Shown: positions 18,923 through 27,541 of the stretch, one piece after another | How the letters are laid out: every line of letters starts with the position of its first letter | How positions within the stretch are numbered: the first letter of the stretch is position 1 | DNA from: Thermoplasmatota archaeon | Lineage (GTDB): Archaea; Thermoplasmatota; Thermoplasmata; Thermoplasmatales; Thermoplasmataceae | NCBI GenBank assembly: GCA_023484805.1 | Contig: JAMDAM010000026.1 | Span: 1 to 48,896 of the forward strand | DNA length: 48,896 nucleotides | Direction of reading: 5' to 3' | The notes under the pieces: generated by a model | Told to the model about the DNA's origin: nothing | The model's database searches: none | Seen by the model: the letters and a program-made list of their open reading frames with translations, nothing else | Program-made: the position numbers and the translations under genes

Positions 18923-20053
18923 GTGCTCAAGACTCTTCAAATCAAACTGCTTCCTGATGAGAGACAGGAAGAAGCACTCATCGAAACTTTTGTCAGGTTC
19001 AACGAAGCATGCAACTTTGTCTCCAGGATAGCCTTTGAAAGGAGGCTTTACAACAAGGTTTTCCTCCAGAAAATCGTGTACAGGGAGATAAGGGAGAAAT
19101 TCGGACTGGCGGCACAGCTTGCCATCAGGGTCATAGCTAAGGTTGTTGAAACCTATAAGGCTGACAAAGAGCATTTCCATGAGCTCAGGGATTTCGGTTC
19201 TATCATCTATGATCAGAGGATACTGAGCTTCAAGGGCATGGATCAGGTCAGCATCAACACAATTCACGGCAGGATACGGATACCCATGACCACTGGAAAA
19301 TATGGCAAGATACCATTTGACAGGGTCAGGGGTCAGTGCGATCTCGTCAGGAAGAATAGACTGTTTTACCTCATGGTTGCTGTCGAAGTCCCAGAAGAGC
19401 CTACTGTTGAGCCACAAGATATCATCGGCGTTGACATGGGCATCGTGAACATCGCTGTGGATTCCACGGGCAAATACTATTCTGGTGACAAGATCAATGA
19501 GGTCAGGAAGCACAATGCCGATCTCCGTTCCCGGCTGCAGTCCGTGGGAACCAGATCCGCAAAACGCCATCTGAAGAAGCTCTCCGGGAAGGAGAACAGG
19601 TTTGCCAGGAACACCAACCATGTGATATCCAAGGAGATCGTTCAGAGAGCCAAAGGCACCTCCTCTGCCATTGCCATTGAAGACCTCAGTGGAATCAGGA
19701 TGAGGACAACCGTTAGGAAGGGCAGCAGGTACATCCACAATTCGTGGTCTTTCTATCAGCTCAGGTCATTCATTGAATACAAGGCAAGGGAATCGGGCAT
19801 TCCCGTCATCGCTGTTGATCCGCATAACACCAGCAGGGAATGCCCTAATTGCCATTCTATCAGCAAACGCAACAGGCCAGAACGATCCCATTTCAGATGC
19901 GTTTCCTGCGGTATTGAGGGAGAAGCGGATTTCATCGCATCCCTCAACATCAGGAACAGGGCTGCAGTCAGCCAGCCTATTGTAGCGGGTGCTATTTTTG
20001 GTCATTTGACCCTCCCAGCTGCAAGCCCCGATGCCTTAGCTCGGAGTAGTTGA
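18923..20053 (+). CDS. tnpB: TnpB RNA-guided endonuclease (RuvC-like)
   Basis: The 376-residue TnpB is intact. Its N-terminus (LKTLQIKLLPDERQEEALIE) is typical of the family. The RuvC catalytic residues are present: D171 in IIGVDMGIVNIAVD, E253 in AIAIEDLSGIR, and D336 in EADFIASLNIRN. The zinc finger has C307, C310, C326 and C329. Members cut DNA next to a target-adjacent motif using a guide RNA made from the element's right end, which helps retain the element after excision. The GTG start is supported by a TATA box 26 nt upstream. The stop TGA ends one base before the element boundary. Confidence 0.95.
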   Translation: MLKTLQIKLLPDERQEEALIETFVRFNEACNFVSRIAFERRLYNKVFLQKIVYREIREKFGLAAQLAIRVIAKVVETYKADKEHFHELRDFGSIIYDQRILSFKGMDQVSINTIHGRIRIPMTTGKYGKIPFDRVRGQCDLVRKNRLFYLMVAVEVPEEPTVEPQDIIGVDMGIVNIAVDSTGKYYSGDKINEVRKHNADLRSRLQSVGTRSAKRHLKKLSGKENRFARNTNHVISKEIVQRAKGTSSAIAIEDLSGIRMRTTVRKGSRYIHNSWSFYQLRSFIEYKARESGIPVIAVDPHNTSRECPNCHSISKRNRPERSHFRCVSCGIEGEADFIASLNIRNRAAVSQPIVAGAIFGHLTLPAASPDALARSS

Positions 20054-20054
20054 C
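19900..20054 (+). ncRNA. putative omega/reRNA scaffold at the right end
   Basis: In this superfamily the guide-RNA scaffold overlaps the 3' end of tnpB and runs to the element boundary. Here a bulged hairpin at 20026-20046 (CCGA-T-GC-CTTA-GC-TCGG core) precedes the terminal GTAGTTGAC. The guide would then be the adjoining host sequence starting ATGAGATTCCACCC at 20055. The 5' limit given is only approximate. Confidence 0.35.
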
Positions 20055-20683
20055 ATGAGATTCCACCCGGCAGTGGAGAATATCAGGAATTCTGTGCAGG
20101 CAGGCGATATAGGAATGTGGGGAGGGCCGCCATCCTCATCCCACGCCTCGGAAAAACAGAAGTGGTGGACAGAGGATGAAAAGGTTGGAAGCGGATCGAT
20201 AATGGGTACGGGTGTGCATGTCATTGACAGCCTGATGTACGCACTTGGAAGAAAACCGGAAGCTGTGAGTTCCGTAAAGTTCCCTCGTGGCAGTGTGATT
20301 GAGGAGACCCAGCAGGTTAGCCTTGTTTATCCTGACATGATTGCTACCGCTATTTCTTCACGGTCGACACCGGCTCCTGACAACAGCCTCTATATATTCG
20401 GGACCTAGGTAACAGCCGTGGGAAGGGGCATCTTTGGCGTAACCATAAAGGGGTCTCTGGAGAGAAACGGGAAAATTGTTGATTCCTACAGTGGGGGGTC
20501 CCCCTATGAGGGAGAAATCAGATCGTTCGCTTCACTTGCAAGGGGCGAAAAAACCAATATAGCATCAGGCGAAGACGGTGAAGCCGTTGTCCGCATAGTG
20601 AATGCTGCAAATGAGTCCGCAGCCACCGGACGCGCGGTTTCGCTATGATCAAATATCATGGAAAACAATCTGGCTTGACCAGC

Positions 20684-20694
20684 ATAATTAATAT
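20684..20694 (+). promoter_or_regulatory. TATA box of polB
   Basis: ATAATTAATAT is centred near 20689. A start about 26 nt downstream falls just before the ATG at 20718, which favours it over the ATG at 20706. Confidence 0.4.
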
Positions 20695-20717
20695 CCAAAC
20701 AGCATATGTTGAACACG

Positions 20718-23069
20718 ATGAAGATAAGGCTCAGGATTGTAGCTTCCTCTTATAGGCAGAGGGACGTCACCGTTGAGCTGTTCGGCAGGACAGATGACGG
20801 CAGATCAGCCACGGCACTTTATTTCGGCTTCAAGCCGTATTTCGACATAGTTGCTCCCTCTGATGCATTCATGGAGAGTTTCAGGAAGAATCCTGAGTAT
20901 GTCAGCGAAAAGGACCTGAAGTTATGGCTCTACGGCCAGGAACGGCCCGTCAAAAGGGTATTTGTGAAGTCTCCGTGGAAAGTGCCTGAACTCCGTGCGC
21001 TCTGCGATTCCGAGACGCTTTCCTCCGACATTCCATTCCATCATCGCTTCATATATGATCTTGACCTCGGTGCCACCGTGGAAATTGAAGGCGAAGAAAT
21101 GCCCGAGGAGAAACGGAGGTATTCCACCGATCTTGTGATCAGAATAGACAATATACATGACACAACTCCCTTCAATCCTGAACTGAAAATCCTCAGTTTT
21201 GACATTGAGAACTCCATCCAGTCCGGGGAGATTTATGTGATAGGGTACGCGATTTCCATGGGTAACAGGATCAGGAAAGGAGAAGTTTCGGGAAAGGAGA
21301 GGGAACTTCTCCAGAATTTTGTAAAACTTGTGTGTGCTGAAGACCCTGATGTCCTGACCGGATACAACATTGACGGATACGATCTTCCCATGATCCAGGA
21401 GAGGATGGCCAAGAATGGCGTGGAATTCAACATAGGGAGGGATTTCAGAAGGCCAAACAGAGTAAACAACCAGTACTGGAGGCTTCATGGCAGGGTGATA
21501 AGCGATACATGGTGGAATGTCAAGAAGATTCTTCACCCGAAACATGAAACCCTGAACTATGTAGCAATGGAACTCCTGGGCGAGGGGAAGGACAACATCA
21601 ACAGGCTGAAGATAGAGGAGGAATGGTCCAACCGGCGTCAGGAAGTGATTGATTACTGCATAAAGGACGCCTTCCTCACGCTTGAGATATTCAGGAAGAT
21701 GAGGGTGATTGACAGGAATCTATTCATGTCCACTGTCACTAAACTTCCCCTGGACGACGTAACAAATGGCGGAACCAGCAATTACGTCGATTCCATACTT
21801 ATAAGGCAGGCGGACCGCGAGAACATCGGTGTCCCGATGACATCACACGATATCAAGGAAAAACCCATAGAGGGAGGGTATGTTCATTCAATCGGGGCCG
21901 GACTGTATGACAACGTGGTAGTCCTGGATTTCAAGAGCATGTACCCATCCATGATAATGAAGTACAATATCTGTTTCACAACCTTTGATCCCAAAGGCAC
22001 AATTGTTGCTCCAACCGGAGCAAAGTTTCTGGCACCCTCAGTCAGGCCAGGGCTGGTTCCACGTATACTAAAAAACCTCATGGAGGAAAGGGACAAAGTA
22101 AAGAGGGATATGAAGAAGGCAACCACTGCTGAGGAGAAGAATTACCTGGACGGCATACAGGGCGCATTGAAAATACTTATGAACACCTTTTACGGAGTGC
22201 TCGCCTCGTCTTTCTACAGGTTCACTAATCTTGAGATAGGAGGTGCCATAACTGCATATGCCCGTGATACCATCACCGGCCTTATCAACCTTCTAAAGTC
22301 CGAGGGAAAGAGGGTAATATACGGTGATACTGACAGCATATTCATAGAGTCAGGAGCTGCCACTCATGAAGATGCGATCAAGATTGGAGAGGACCTGAGC
22401 AGGAGACTTTCAGAGAAGGAAGGGATCATCGTTGAGTTTGAGAAGGTCATGGACCCGTTCTTCTCACATGGCGCTAAGAAAAGATATGCAGGGAAGATTG
22501 TTTTTCCCACTGAGCAGGCGGGGACAGTTCTTGTCCGGGGATACGAGGTCAGGAGGACAGATTCATTCGACCTGCAGAGCGAGGCTCTTTCGAAGGTATT
22601 TGATTATGTCCTGAGCAAGGACGTGGATGGGGCCAGAGAATATGCAAACAATCTCGTGAAGATGGTAAGTTCCGGAGATCCGGGCATTCCCATGGAGAAA
22701 CTGGTGATATCCAGGTCGGTTAGAAAATTTGGCGAGTACAAGGAGAACATGAACCTTGCCAACGTCAGGGTAGCGAAAAAGCTCATGGACAGGGGCGAGA
22801 CGTTCATACCGGGGATGAAGGTATCGTGGATCGTTACCAACAGCAGGAGATCACCACAGGAGGTTGAACCGTTCATTGATGGCACAAAATTCGACGGAAT
22901 CCCGGACTGGAACTACTACGCAAGCAGGGTGAGGGAAACGCTGAATCGTGTCCTTGAGAGCCTGGGCGATGAGATAATGATACCCGAATCCAATTACGGC
23001 ACAGAGACCAATGGGCAAAACACCCGTTCAAGCACTAAGCCAACAACTCTGGATCAGTTTATGGAATGA
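20718..23069 (+). CDS. polB: DNA polymerase family B (replicative type)
   Basis: The product has 783 residues from the ATG at 20718; an in-frame ATG 12 nt upstream is the alternative. The 3'-5' exonuclease motifs are complete: LSFDIENS (Exo I), GYNIDGYD (Exo II) and YCIKDAFLT (Exo III). Polymerase motif A is VVLDFKSMYPSM, motif B KILMNTFYGVL and motif C IYGDTDSIF. It is a high-fidelity DNA polymerase for replication and repair. The C-terminus ends TTLDQFME, which resembles a PCNA-binding PIP box (QxxLxxFF type). A seven-T run follows 19 nt after the stop. It is the intact comparator for the divergent polymerase near 39 kb. Confidence 0.97.
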   Translation: MKIRLRIVASSYRQRDVTVELFGRTDDGRSATALYFGFKPYFDIVAPSDAFMESFRKNPEYVSEKDLKLWLYGQERPVKRVFVKSPWKVPELRALCDSETLSSDIPFHHRFIYDLDLGATVEIEGEEMPEEKRRYSTDLVIRIDNIHDTTPFNPELKILSFDIENSIQSGEIYVIGYAISMGNRIRKGEVSGKERELLQNFVKLVCAEDPDVLTGYNIDGYDLPMIQERMAKNGVEFNIGRDFRRPNRVNNQYWRLHGRVISDTWWNVKKILHPKHETLNYVAMELLGEGKDNINRLKIEEEWSNRRQEVIDYCIKDAFLTLEIFRKMRVIDRNLFMSTVTKLPLDDVTNGGTSNYVDSILIRQADRENIGVPMTSHDIKEKPIEGGYVHSIGAGLYDNVVVLDFKSMYPSMIMKYNICFTTFDPKGTIVAPTGAKFLAPSVRPGLVPRILKNLMEERDKVKRDMKKATTAEEKNYLDGIQGALKILMNTFYGVLASSFYRFTNLEIGGAITAYARDTITGLINLLKSEGKRVIYGDTDSIFIESGAATHEDAIKIGEDLSRRLSEKEGIIVEFEKVMDPFFSHGAKKRYAGKIVFPTEQAGTVLVRGYEVRRTDSFDLQSEALSKVFDYVLSKDVDGAREYANNLVKMVSSGDPGIPMEKLVISRSVRKFGEYKENMNLANVRVAKKLMDRGETFIPGMKVSWIVTNSRRSPQEVEPFIDGTKFDGIPDWNYYASRVRETLNRVLESLGDEIMIPESNYGTETNGQNTRSSTKPTTLDQFME

Positions 23070-23088
23070 TGTCTAGAACCGCCTTCCA

Positions 23089-23095
23089 TTTTTTT
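23089..23095 (+). terminator. poly-T terminator after polB
   Basis: Seven consecutive T lie 19 nt beyond the polB stop, with no strong hairpin, matching archaeal intrinsic termination. Confidence 0.45.
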
Positions 23096-23248
23096 CTTAT
23101 GCGCGTCAGGCAGACAATTGTTATCCAAGGCATTCTTAACAGCACGCACAGAATCTGCCAGCCTGCGACCTTTATTGAGCTTTTTCAGTAGCAATTGTTA
23201 AATAGAAAGCATTTTATATTGTCAGACATTATAATAAAGTGATCTACG

Positions 23249-23548
23249 ATGGCATATCCGACTTTCCTTGAACCCTTCAGCCAGGAGATAACAGTGCTCC
23301 TGCTGTTTGTAGATGGTTTATTTTTCGGCCTCGCAATAAAGAAAGCATTCACATCAGTTATCCTGCTTATAGTGGCTTTCATGATTGCATATTTCATAAG
23401 TTTTTCACTCATCCCGAAGATATCAATAAGCAACCTCGTTAGCCAGATTTCAAGCTATGCATCTACAGTGCATTTCGGCGGAATTGTCATAACCTTTTCC
23501 GTTGTAATGTTCTTCATAGGATTCGCGATAGGACTCTGGAAGGGATAG
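23249..23548 (+). CDS. small integral membrane protein
   Basis: This 99-residue protein has three predicted membrane spans: VLLLFVDGLFFGLAI, SVILLIVAFMIAYFISFSLI, and GIVITFSVVMFFIGFAIGLW. I recognise no family and see no catalytic residues in the short loops. A TATA-like TTTTATATTG at 23211-23220 would start transcription about 8 nt before the ATG. It is followed 57 nt later by the geranylgeranyl reductase gene, which has its own Shine-Dalgarno-like GGAGG, so co-transcription is possible. Confidence 0.6.
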   Translation: MAYPTFLEPFSQEITVLLLFVDGLFFGLAIKKAFTSVILLIVAFMIAYFISFSLIPKISISNLVSQISSYASTVHFGGIVITFSVVMFFIGFAIGLWKG

Positions 23549-23605
23549 GATTATAGCTAAATGGATCCTTTGCAATCTTTTTATCCTTGGAGGAATTAGC
23601 GGACA

Positions 23606-24748
23606 GTGCACGATGTCCTCGTTGTTGGTTCAGGACCTTCTGGTTCCTACGTGAGCTACAGCCTTGCCAGGCTTGGCTTCGATGTTGTGAACATGGAGGA
23701 ACACCGGGAAGTCGGCAGACCAGTGGAATGCACCGGCCTTGTTTCTGAGCGTGTTTTCAAGTACGTAAAAACAAAGGCTGAGGTAAATTCCGTAAATGGA
23801 GCCCACATTTTTTTCCCGAACGGGAAAAGCATACACATCCACAAGGGTGACAGGACCATTGTTATGGACAGGGATCAGTTCGATAAGGACGCCTCTGCGA
23901 TGGCCATATCCTCGGGAGCGAACATCATGATAAATTCACGCGTCCTTTCCGTGAAAGTCGATGACGAGGGTGTGACGGCCAGGTACCGCCAGGATGGCAA
24001 CCTGAAAGAAATAAGAAGCCGGATCGTGGTCGGTGCCGATGGCGTTAACAGCATTGTAAGGAAGGAACTCGGATACCCGAGGCCCTCCAGAGTTATATCC
24101 ACCTACCAGGTGGATTCCGCTGCAAGGATGGAGGACCAGAACAGCGTGAATGTGTATGTTGGATCGCAATCTACCCGGGGATTCTTTGGATGGGCAACCC
24201 CGGCTGGAGAACTCTCAAAAATAGGCGTGGGTACTTACCGGAAACCTGCATTTGATCATTTTCAATACATTAACCGGAAATTTGGGTCACAGAAAATACT
24301 GGGAATAAATGGAGGCGGCATACCCCTCACCTTTCTCAAGAAGACGTACGGAAAGCGTAACCTTCTCGTCGGAGATGCTGCCGGTATTGTCAAGCCCCTT
24401 TCCGGCGGGGGGATATTCACTGGCATAGTCTCAGCAAGGCATGCTTCCGAAGCTATCAGGAATGTTCTGGAAAATGAGGATTTTTCTGAAAATTCCTTAT
24501 CAGGATACCAGGCTGGATGGAGGGGTGAACTTGGGTTGGAACTTCGATTTGATGCAATGGCACAGAGATTTTTCAGCGGTATACCCGACTCTTCACTCAA
24601 CAAGATATACAATATCCTTTCCAGCCCCAAAAATATAGAGACTATAAACAAACTTGGGGATATTGATTTCCCATCGAAAGTGATTCTATCAATACTTCTC
24701 AGGAACCCGGGAATCATCCCCCATGCATTCAGAAGGAATGGATCATGA
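23606..24748 (+). CDS. geranylgeranyl reductase (archaeal lipid saturation)
   Basis: The 380-residue flavoprotein has an N-terminal FAD-binding motif VLVVGSGPSGSYVSYSLARLG and the family signature VGRPVECTGLVSERV, including its conserved cysteine. RIVVGADGVNSIVRKELG and NLLVGDAAGIVKPLSGGG follow. Digeranylgeranylglycerophospholipid reductases saturate the isoprenoid chains of archaeal ether lipids and work at the membrane. The start is GTG, the first start after an in-frame stop at 23597, with GGAGG 12 nt upstream. Its stop overlaps the ATG of the next gene (ATGA), so the two form an operon. Confidence 0.9.
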   Translation: MHDVLVVGSGPSGSYVSYSLARLGFDVVNMEEHREVGRPVECTGLVSERVFKYVKTKAEVNSVNGAHIFFPNGKSIHIHKGDRTIVMDRDQFDKDASAMAISSGANIMINSRVLSVKVDDEGVTARYRQDGNLKEIRSRIVVGADGVNSIVRKELGYPRPSRVISTYQVDSAARMEDQNSVNVYVGSQSTRGFFGWATPAGELSKIGVGTYRKPAFDHFQYINRKFGSQKILGINGGGIPLTFLKKTYGKRNLLVGDAAGIVKPLSGGGIFTGIVSARHASEAIRNVLENEDFSENSLSGYQAGWRGELGLELRFDAMAQRFFSGIPDSSLNKIYNILSSPKNIETINKLGDIDFPSKVILSILLRNPGIIPHAFRRNGS

Positions 24749-25641
24749 ATTCGAAGACCTATTCCTATATGAGCCTTCTTCTACTGGTCACCCTTTTCTG
24801 GGGACTCACTTTCCCGCTGATAAAAAATACGCTGGAGTTCGTTTCCCCCCTTATTTTCCTTGCTTTCAGATTCGGGCTATCCACAATATTCCTTGTGCCG
24901 TTTCTCATAAAAAAGAAGGGCATTTTCGGCAGAAGGAACGTGATTCAGGGGCTCATTGCAGGAACTCTCCTCTTCTTTGGATACTATTTCCAGACCGTGG
25001 GGCTTGAATACACAACTGCTTCAAAGTCCGGGATAATCACGGGCATCTATGTGGTCCTGATTCCCATAATATCGTATTATTACCTTAAGAAGCCAGCATC
25101 CAGATACGACATATTAGCTTCTGTTCTGGCCTTCGCCGGTTTAATACTGATGTCCAGCGGAGCACTTTCTAACTCCGGCATTGAACTTGGCGACATCCTG
25201 ACCCTATTAGGAGCAATTGCCTATGCGTTCCAGATTGCGTATCTTTCCAAGTATTCAGAAGGGATTGACACCGTTGTATTCACCTTCTACCAGCTCCTTG
25301 TGGTAGCAGTTTTGTCTGTTGTGTTTATCCCAACTTATCCCTCATTGCAAATGGATCTTAACTACTATGCAATTTTTACCATAATATTCACTGCACTCTT
25401 CGCCGGAACCTTTGCAATGTTTGTGACCACAAAGGCGCTGATTTTCATAGAGCCAACTGCGGCTGGCATAATTTTTGTAGGAGAACCCATTTTTGCGGCA
25501 ATTTCTGCCGTTATCATAAACCACGAGGTTCTTGGACCCTATACACTGGTTGGAGGGACCATTATGGTACTGGCCATGTTCATAACAACCGTGGACAAGT
25601 ATGTGTCTTCAAGGCGCAAATCCGGACCGTCAGGAATCTAG
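24745..25641 (+). CDS. EamA/DMT family transporter
   Basis: The 298-residue protein has ten hydrophobic spans in two EamA repeats: the first contains TLFWGLTFPLIKNTL and GLEYTTASKSGIITGIYVVL, the second ILTLLGAIAYAFQIAYLSKY and EPTAAGIIFVGEPIFAA. It belongs to the drug/metabolite exporter superfamily; the substrate cannot be predicted. It overlaps the reductase gene by 4 nt and so is translationally coupled. Its 3' end overlaps the convergent tgtA by 12 nt. Confidence 0.88.
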   Translation: MNSKTYSYMSLLLLVTLFWGLTFPLIKNTLEFVSPLIFLAFRFGLSTIFLVPFLIKKKGIFGRRNVIQGLIAGTLLFFGYYFQTVGLEYTTASKSGIITGIYVVLIPIISYYYLKKPASRYDILASVLAFAGLILMSSGALSNSGIELGDILTLLGAIAYAFQIAYLSKYSEGIDTVVFTFYQLLVVAVLSVVFIPTYPSLQMDLNYYAIFTIIFTALFAGTFAMFVTTKALIFIEPTAAGIIFVGEPIFAAISAVIINHEVLGPYTLVGGTIMVLAMFITTVDKYVSSRRKSGPSGI

Positions 25642-27528
25642 CTTGTCCTCTCCGGCTATGCTATGGTGCACCTTGACTGCTACACCGCTCCTGTACTGGC
25701 CCATTTCATAGCCTGACACAGTAGATCTGCCCACAGCCACAACGTCATCGTTTTCGTCGACAACAAGCGTCTCGTTCAAGGGTACAATATCCTGGTCCCA
25801 CACCTTTATGAACTTGAAGAAAACGTTGAAGCCCTTTGAATTGAATGAGGCACTCTCATTGTCCACCTGGACCCTGAACATTGGAAATGCTGAAATCTCC
25901 TTGAGCCTCATGGCTCCCTCAACGTTGAGCGTGAGGAACCCGTCGTGCGCCCTCATGGTGGCTATGATCCTGTCATCCGGCGTCATTATATTCCTTATGC
26001 GCCCGGTGTTCCTCGATTTTATAATCCTCACGTCATCTGGAAATAACCGCTCACCGATGCCTGCAATGAACTGAAGATCCGCAACCGTTCTTATCTTCTG
26101 GAGATCAAAATTCCTGATTGCCTCAACTCCACCCTCATCCACAGAACCTGGCTGGTCAGGCTTCCTCCCCTCCGATCTGAAATCACTGTACTGCCCGCGG
26201 GATGCCGAAATAACCTGTTCGACCGGAAATGTTTCATTCAACTCAACTGGCACCGACAGGTTTTCCCATCTGATCCTTATCCTGTGGTCCGTCCTGTTGT
26301 ACACATTTGATATAAAGCCGCCATCCATCCTTCCCGGTTTCCATGTTTCTCCGGCTATTTCCATTTCCCTGCCCCCCAGGTTTGTGCTCTCTGAAAACCG
26401 CTTTATCCTCTCCAGGACTGGATGCGAATCGGAATATGAATCAAAATAGAAGAACGGGGATTTCTTGTACAGCTCCTCAAATTTTGCCAGTTCCCTGGAT
26501 CTTTCAAGAATTCTCCGGTATGCATTGAACAGGAAGGGGTGAGACCTTGCCTTCGACTCAACGTACTGCCATAGCGTCTGTTCGAAAATCCTCTCCCTTA
26601 TTTCAGATATCTCCATGAATATTGCAGCGAGGTTGTGCTCGGCGATGGATTTTGTTCTTTCTTCCGGGGAGGTGTTCAGCAGTTCAGTAACAGTGAATTT
26701 TCCATTAATGGGGCTCCAGTATGGGAAAGCGGACATGCTGCCAAGGTCCCTGGTGCCATCCGGAAAAAGGAGCCGGGAATCCCGGGCATATTTAATGTAA
26801 GACGCAGAATCGAACATGTCTACCCCAAGGAGCACAGACATGGCCATGAACATCGGGTGTCCCCCACCGAAAAGATGTATGGGTTTCCCGAAATTGGCGT
26901 TTATCTTGGAGTCGATTATTATATCAACGAGTTTTGTATAATTGTAGGATTCAAGCAGTGGAACCACCCCCCCGATTGGGAGATAGGAAGCTTTGCTGGA
27001 TCCCATCAGCCCTGCGGATCTTGCCCTCAGATCCGGATATACCGACCCCTGTATGGTGCCGGCTATCATGGCCCCCTCCTTGTCATCTATTTCATTTATG
27101 CGGCGGTATGTTTCCTCCACAGCACTCTCCGCTTCAGAATGACTATCTGAAGGCCTGGAGAATATGTCCAGTATTGTCGCAATGTCGCTGCCTATCTTTC
27201 TCTGAAAATCAACTATCTCCAGGTTGTTGTATTCAACGTTCCCATAGACATAGCTCTGGAACGTCCCTGAATCTGTCATTATTGGCCCGTCAAAGTCCAT
27301 CAGGGAGTGTATTCCGTATTTCTCGGCAGTTTCCCTTAATCTTTCCGTCCTGCGGATGATGTAGCTGTTCGTGATGATGGAACTGGCACCCAGCCTTTTC
27401 ATTTCCCGTGGTGATATCACCACAATGTTTGGATTCACGACGGGCATTACCGTTGGGGTCTCTATTATTCCATGTCCGGTCGAAAACCGGGCTATTCTCG
27501 ACAAGCCATCCCTGTGAATCAGTTCCAT
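25630..27528 (-). CDS. tgtA: archaeosine tRNA-guanine transglycosylase lacking zinc cysteines
   Basis: The 632-residue ArcTGT has the TIM-barrel catalytic domain, with the general-acid aspartate D86 in MTDSGTFQSY, IAGTIQGSVYPDLR, and the nucleophile region LGVDMFDSASY (D240). The archaeal C-terminal domains end in a PUA domain (about 550-625, RVQVDNESASF and VAVGRSTVSGYEM). It exchanges guanine 15 of the tRNA D loop for preQ0, the first step to archaeosine. Oddly, the family's CxCxxC zinc ligands are Y270, S272 and N275; only the histidine (H298, EHNL) remains. It is third in an operon 13 nt after the ABCE1 gene. Confidence 0.93.
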   Translation of the reverse strand: MELIHRDGLSRIARFSTGHGIIETPTVMPVVNPNIVVISPREMKRLGASSIITNSYIIRRTERLRETAEKYGIHSLMDFDGPIMTDSGTFQSYVYGNVEYNNLEIVDFQRKIGSDIATILDIFSRPSDSHSEAESAVEETYRRINEIDDKEGAMIAGTIQGSVYPDLRARSAGLMGSSKASYLPIGGVVPLLESYNYTKLVDIIIDSKINANFGKPIHLFGGGHPMFMAMSVLLGVDMFDSASYIKYARDSRLLFPDGTRDLGSMSAFPYWSPINGKFTVTELLNTSPEERTKSIAEHNLAAIFMEISEIRERIFEQTLWQYVESKARSHPFLFNAYRRILERSRELAKFEELYKKSPFFYFDSYSDSHPVLERIKRFSESTNLGGREMEIAGETWKPGRMDGGFISNVYNRTDHRIRIRWENLSVPVELNETFPVEQVISASRGQYSDFRSEGRKPDQPGSVDEGGVEAIRNFDLQKIRTVADLQFIAGIGERLFPDDVRIIKSRNTGRIRNIMTPDDRIIATMRAHDGFLTLNVEGAMRLKEISAFPMFRVQVDNESASFNSKGFNVFFKFIKVWDQDIVPLNETLVVDENDDVVAVGRSTVSGYEMGQYRSGVAVKVHHSIAGEDKLDS

Positions 27529-27541
27529 TTATACACCACTT

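Larger units (their letters stand above)
18838..20054 (+). mobile_element. IS200/IS605-type element carrying only tnpB (IS1341-like)
   Basis: The 1217-bp insertion is delimited by the host reading frame: removing it joins TTTCAC to ATGAGA and restores the oxidoreductase ORF. The cut could shift by 2 nt because both flanks end in AC. There are no terminal inverted repeats and no target duplication, as expected for this superfamily. Each end has a subterminal imperfect hairpin with one bulged base, at 18857-18877 and 20026-20046. The left flank TTTCAC would be the target-adjacent motif, and the right end finishes GTAGTTGAC. There is no tnpA gene, so mobility would need a transposase in trans. 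Confidence 0.88.
18481..20648 (+). pseudogene. Gfo/Idh/MocA-family oxidoreductase, broken by two amber codons and a tnpB element
   Basis: The segments 18481-18837 and 20055-20648 join in frame into a protein of about 316 residues, close to the usual 330. The N-terminal Rossmann motif is FGIIGLGNHSTNRVIPAI, followed by VEAVYIGSPNFLHYP and LALEAGKHVLLEKQMTLTVE. The C-terminal part includes MRFHPAVENIRN and the HVIDSLMYALG helix. Three lesions are visible: an in-frame TAG at 18706-18708, the insertion at 18837/20055, and a second in-frame TAG at 20406-20408. Reading continues sensibly through each stop, and no frameshift is needed. The family oxidises or reduces sugars and related compounds with NAD(P); the substrate here is unknown. 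Confidence 0.88.

Noticed and set aside
18896-19738. 280-codon open frame antisense to tnpB
   Set aside because: It is a shadow of the tnpB reading frame with no family features of its own.
18706-20408. The two TAG codons as pyrrolysine or other programmed amber readthrough
   Set aside because: The same gene is also cut by a tnpB insertion, no pyl genes are seen here, and the positions are not known Pyl sites. Gene decay is simpler.
23115-23200. Repeated CAATTGTTA at 23115-23123 and 23192-23200
   Set aside because: Two short A/T-rich copies in a spacer are expected by chance, and no third copy was seen.
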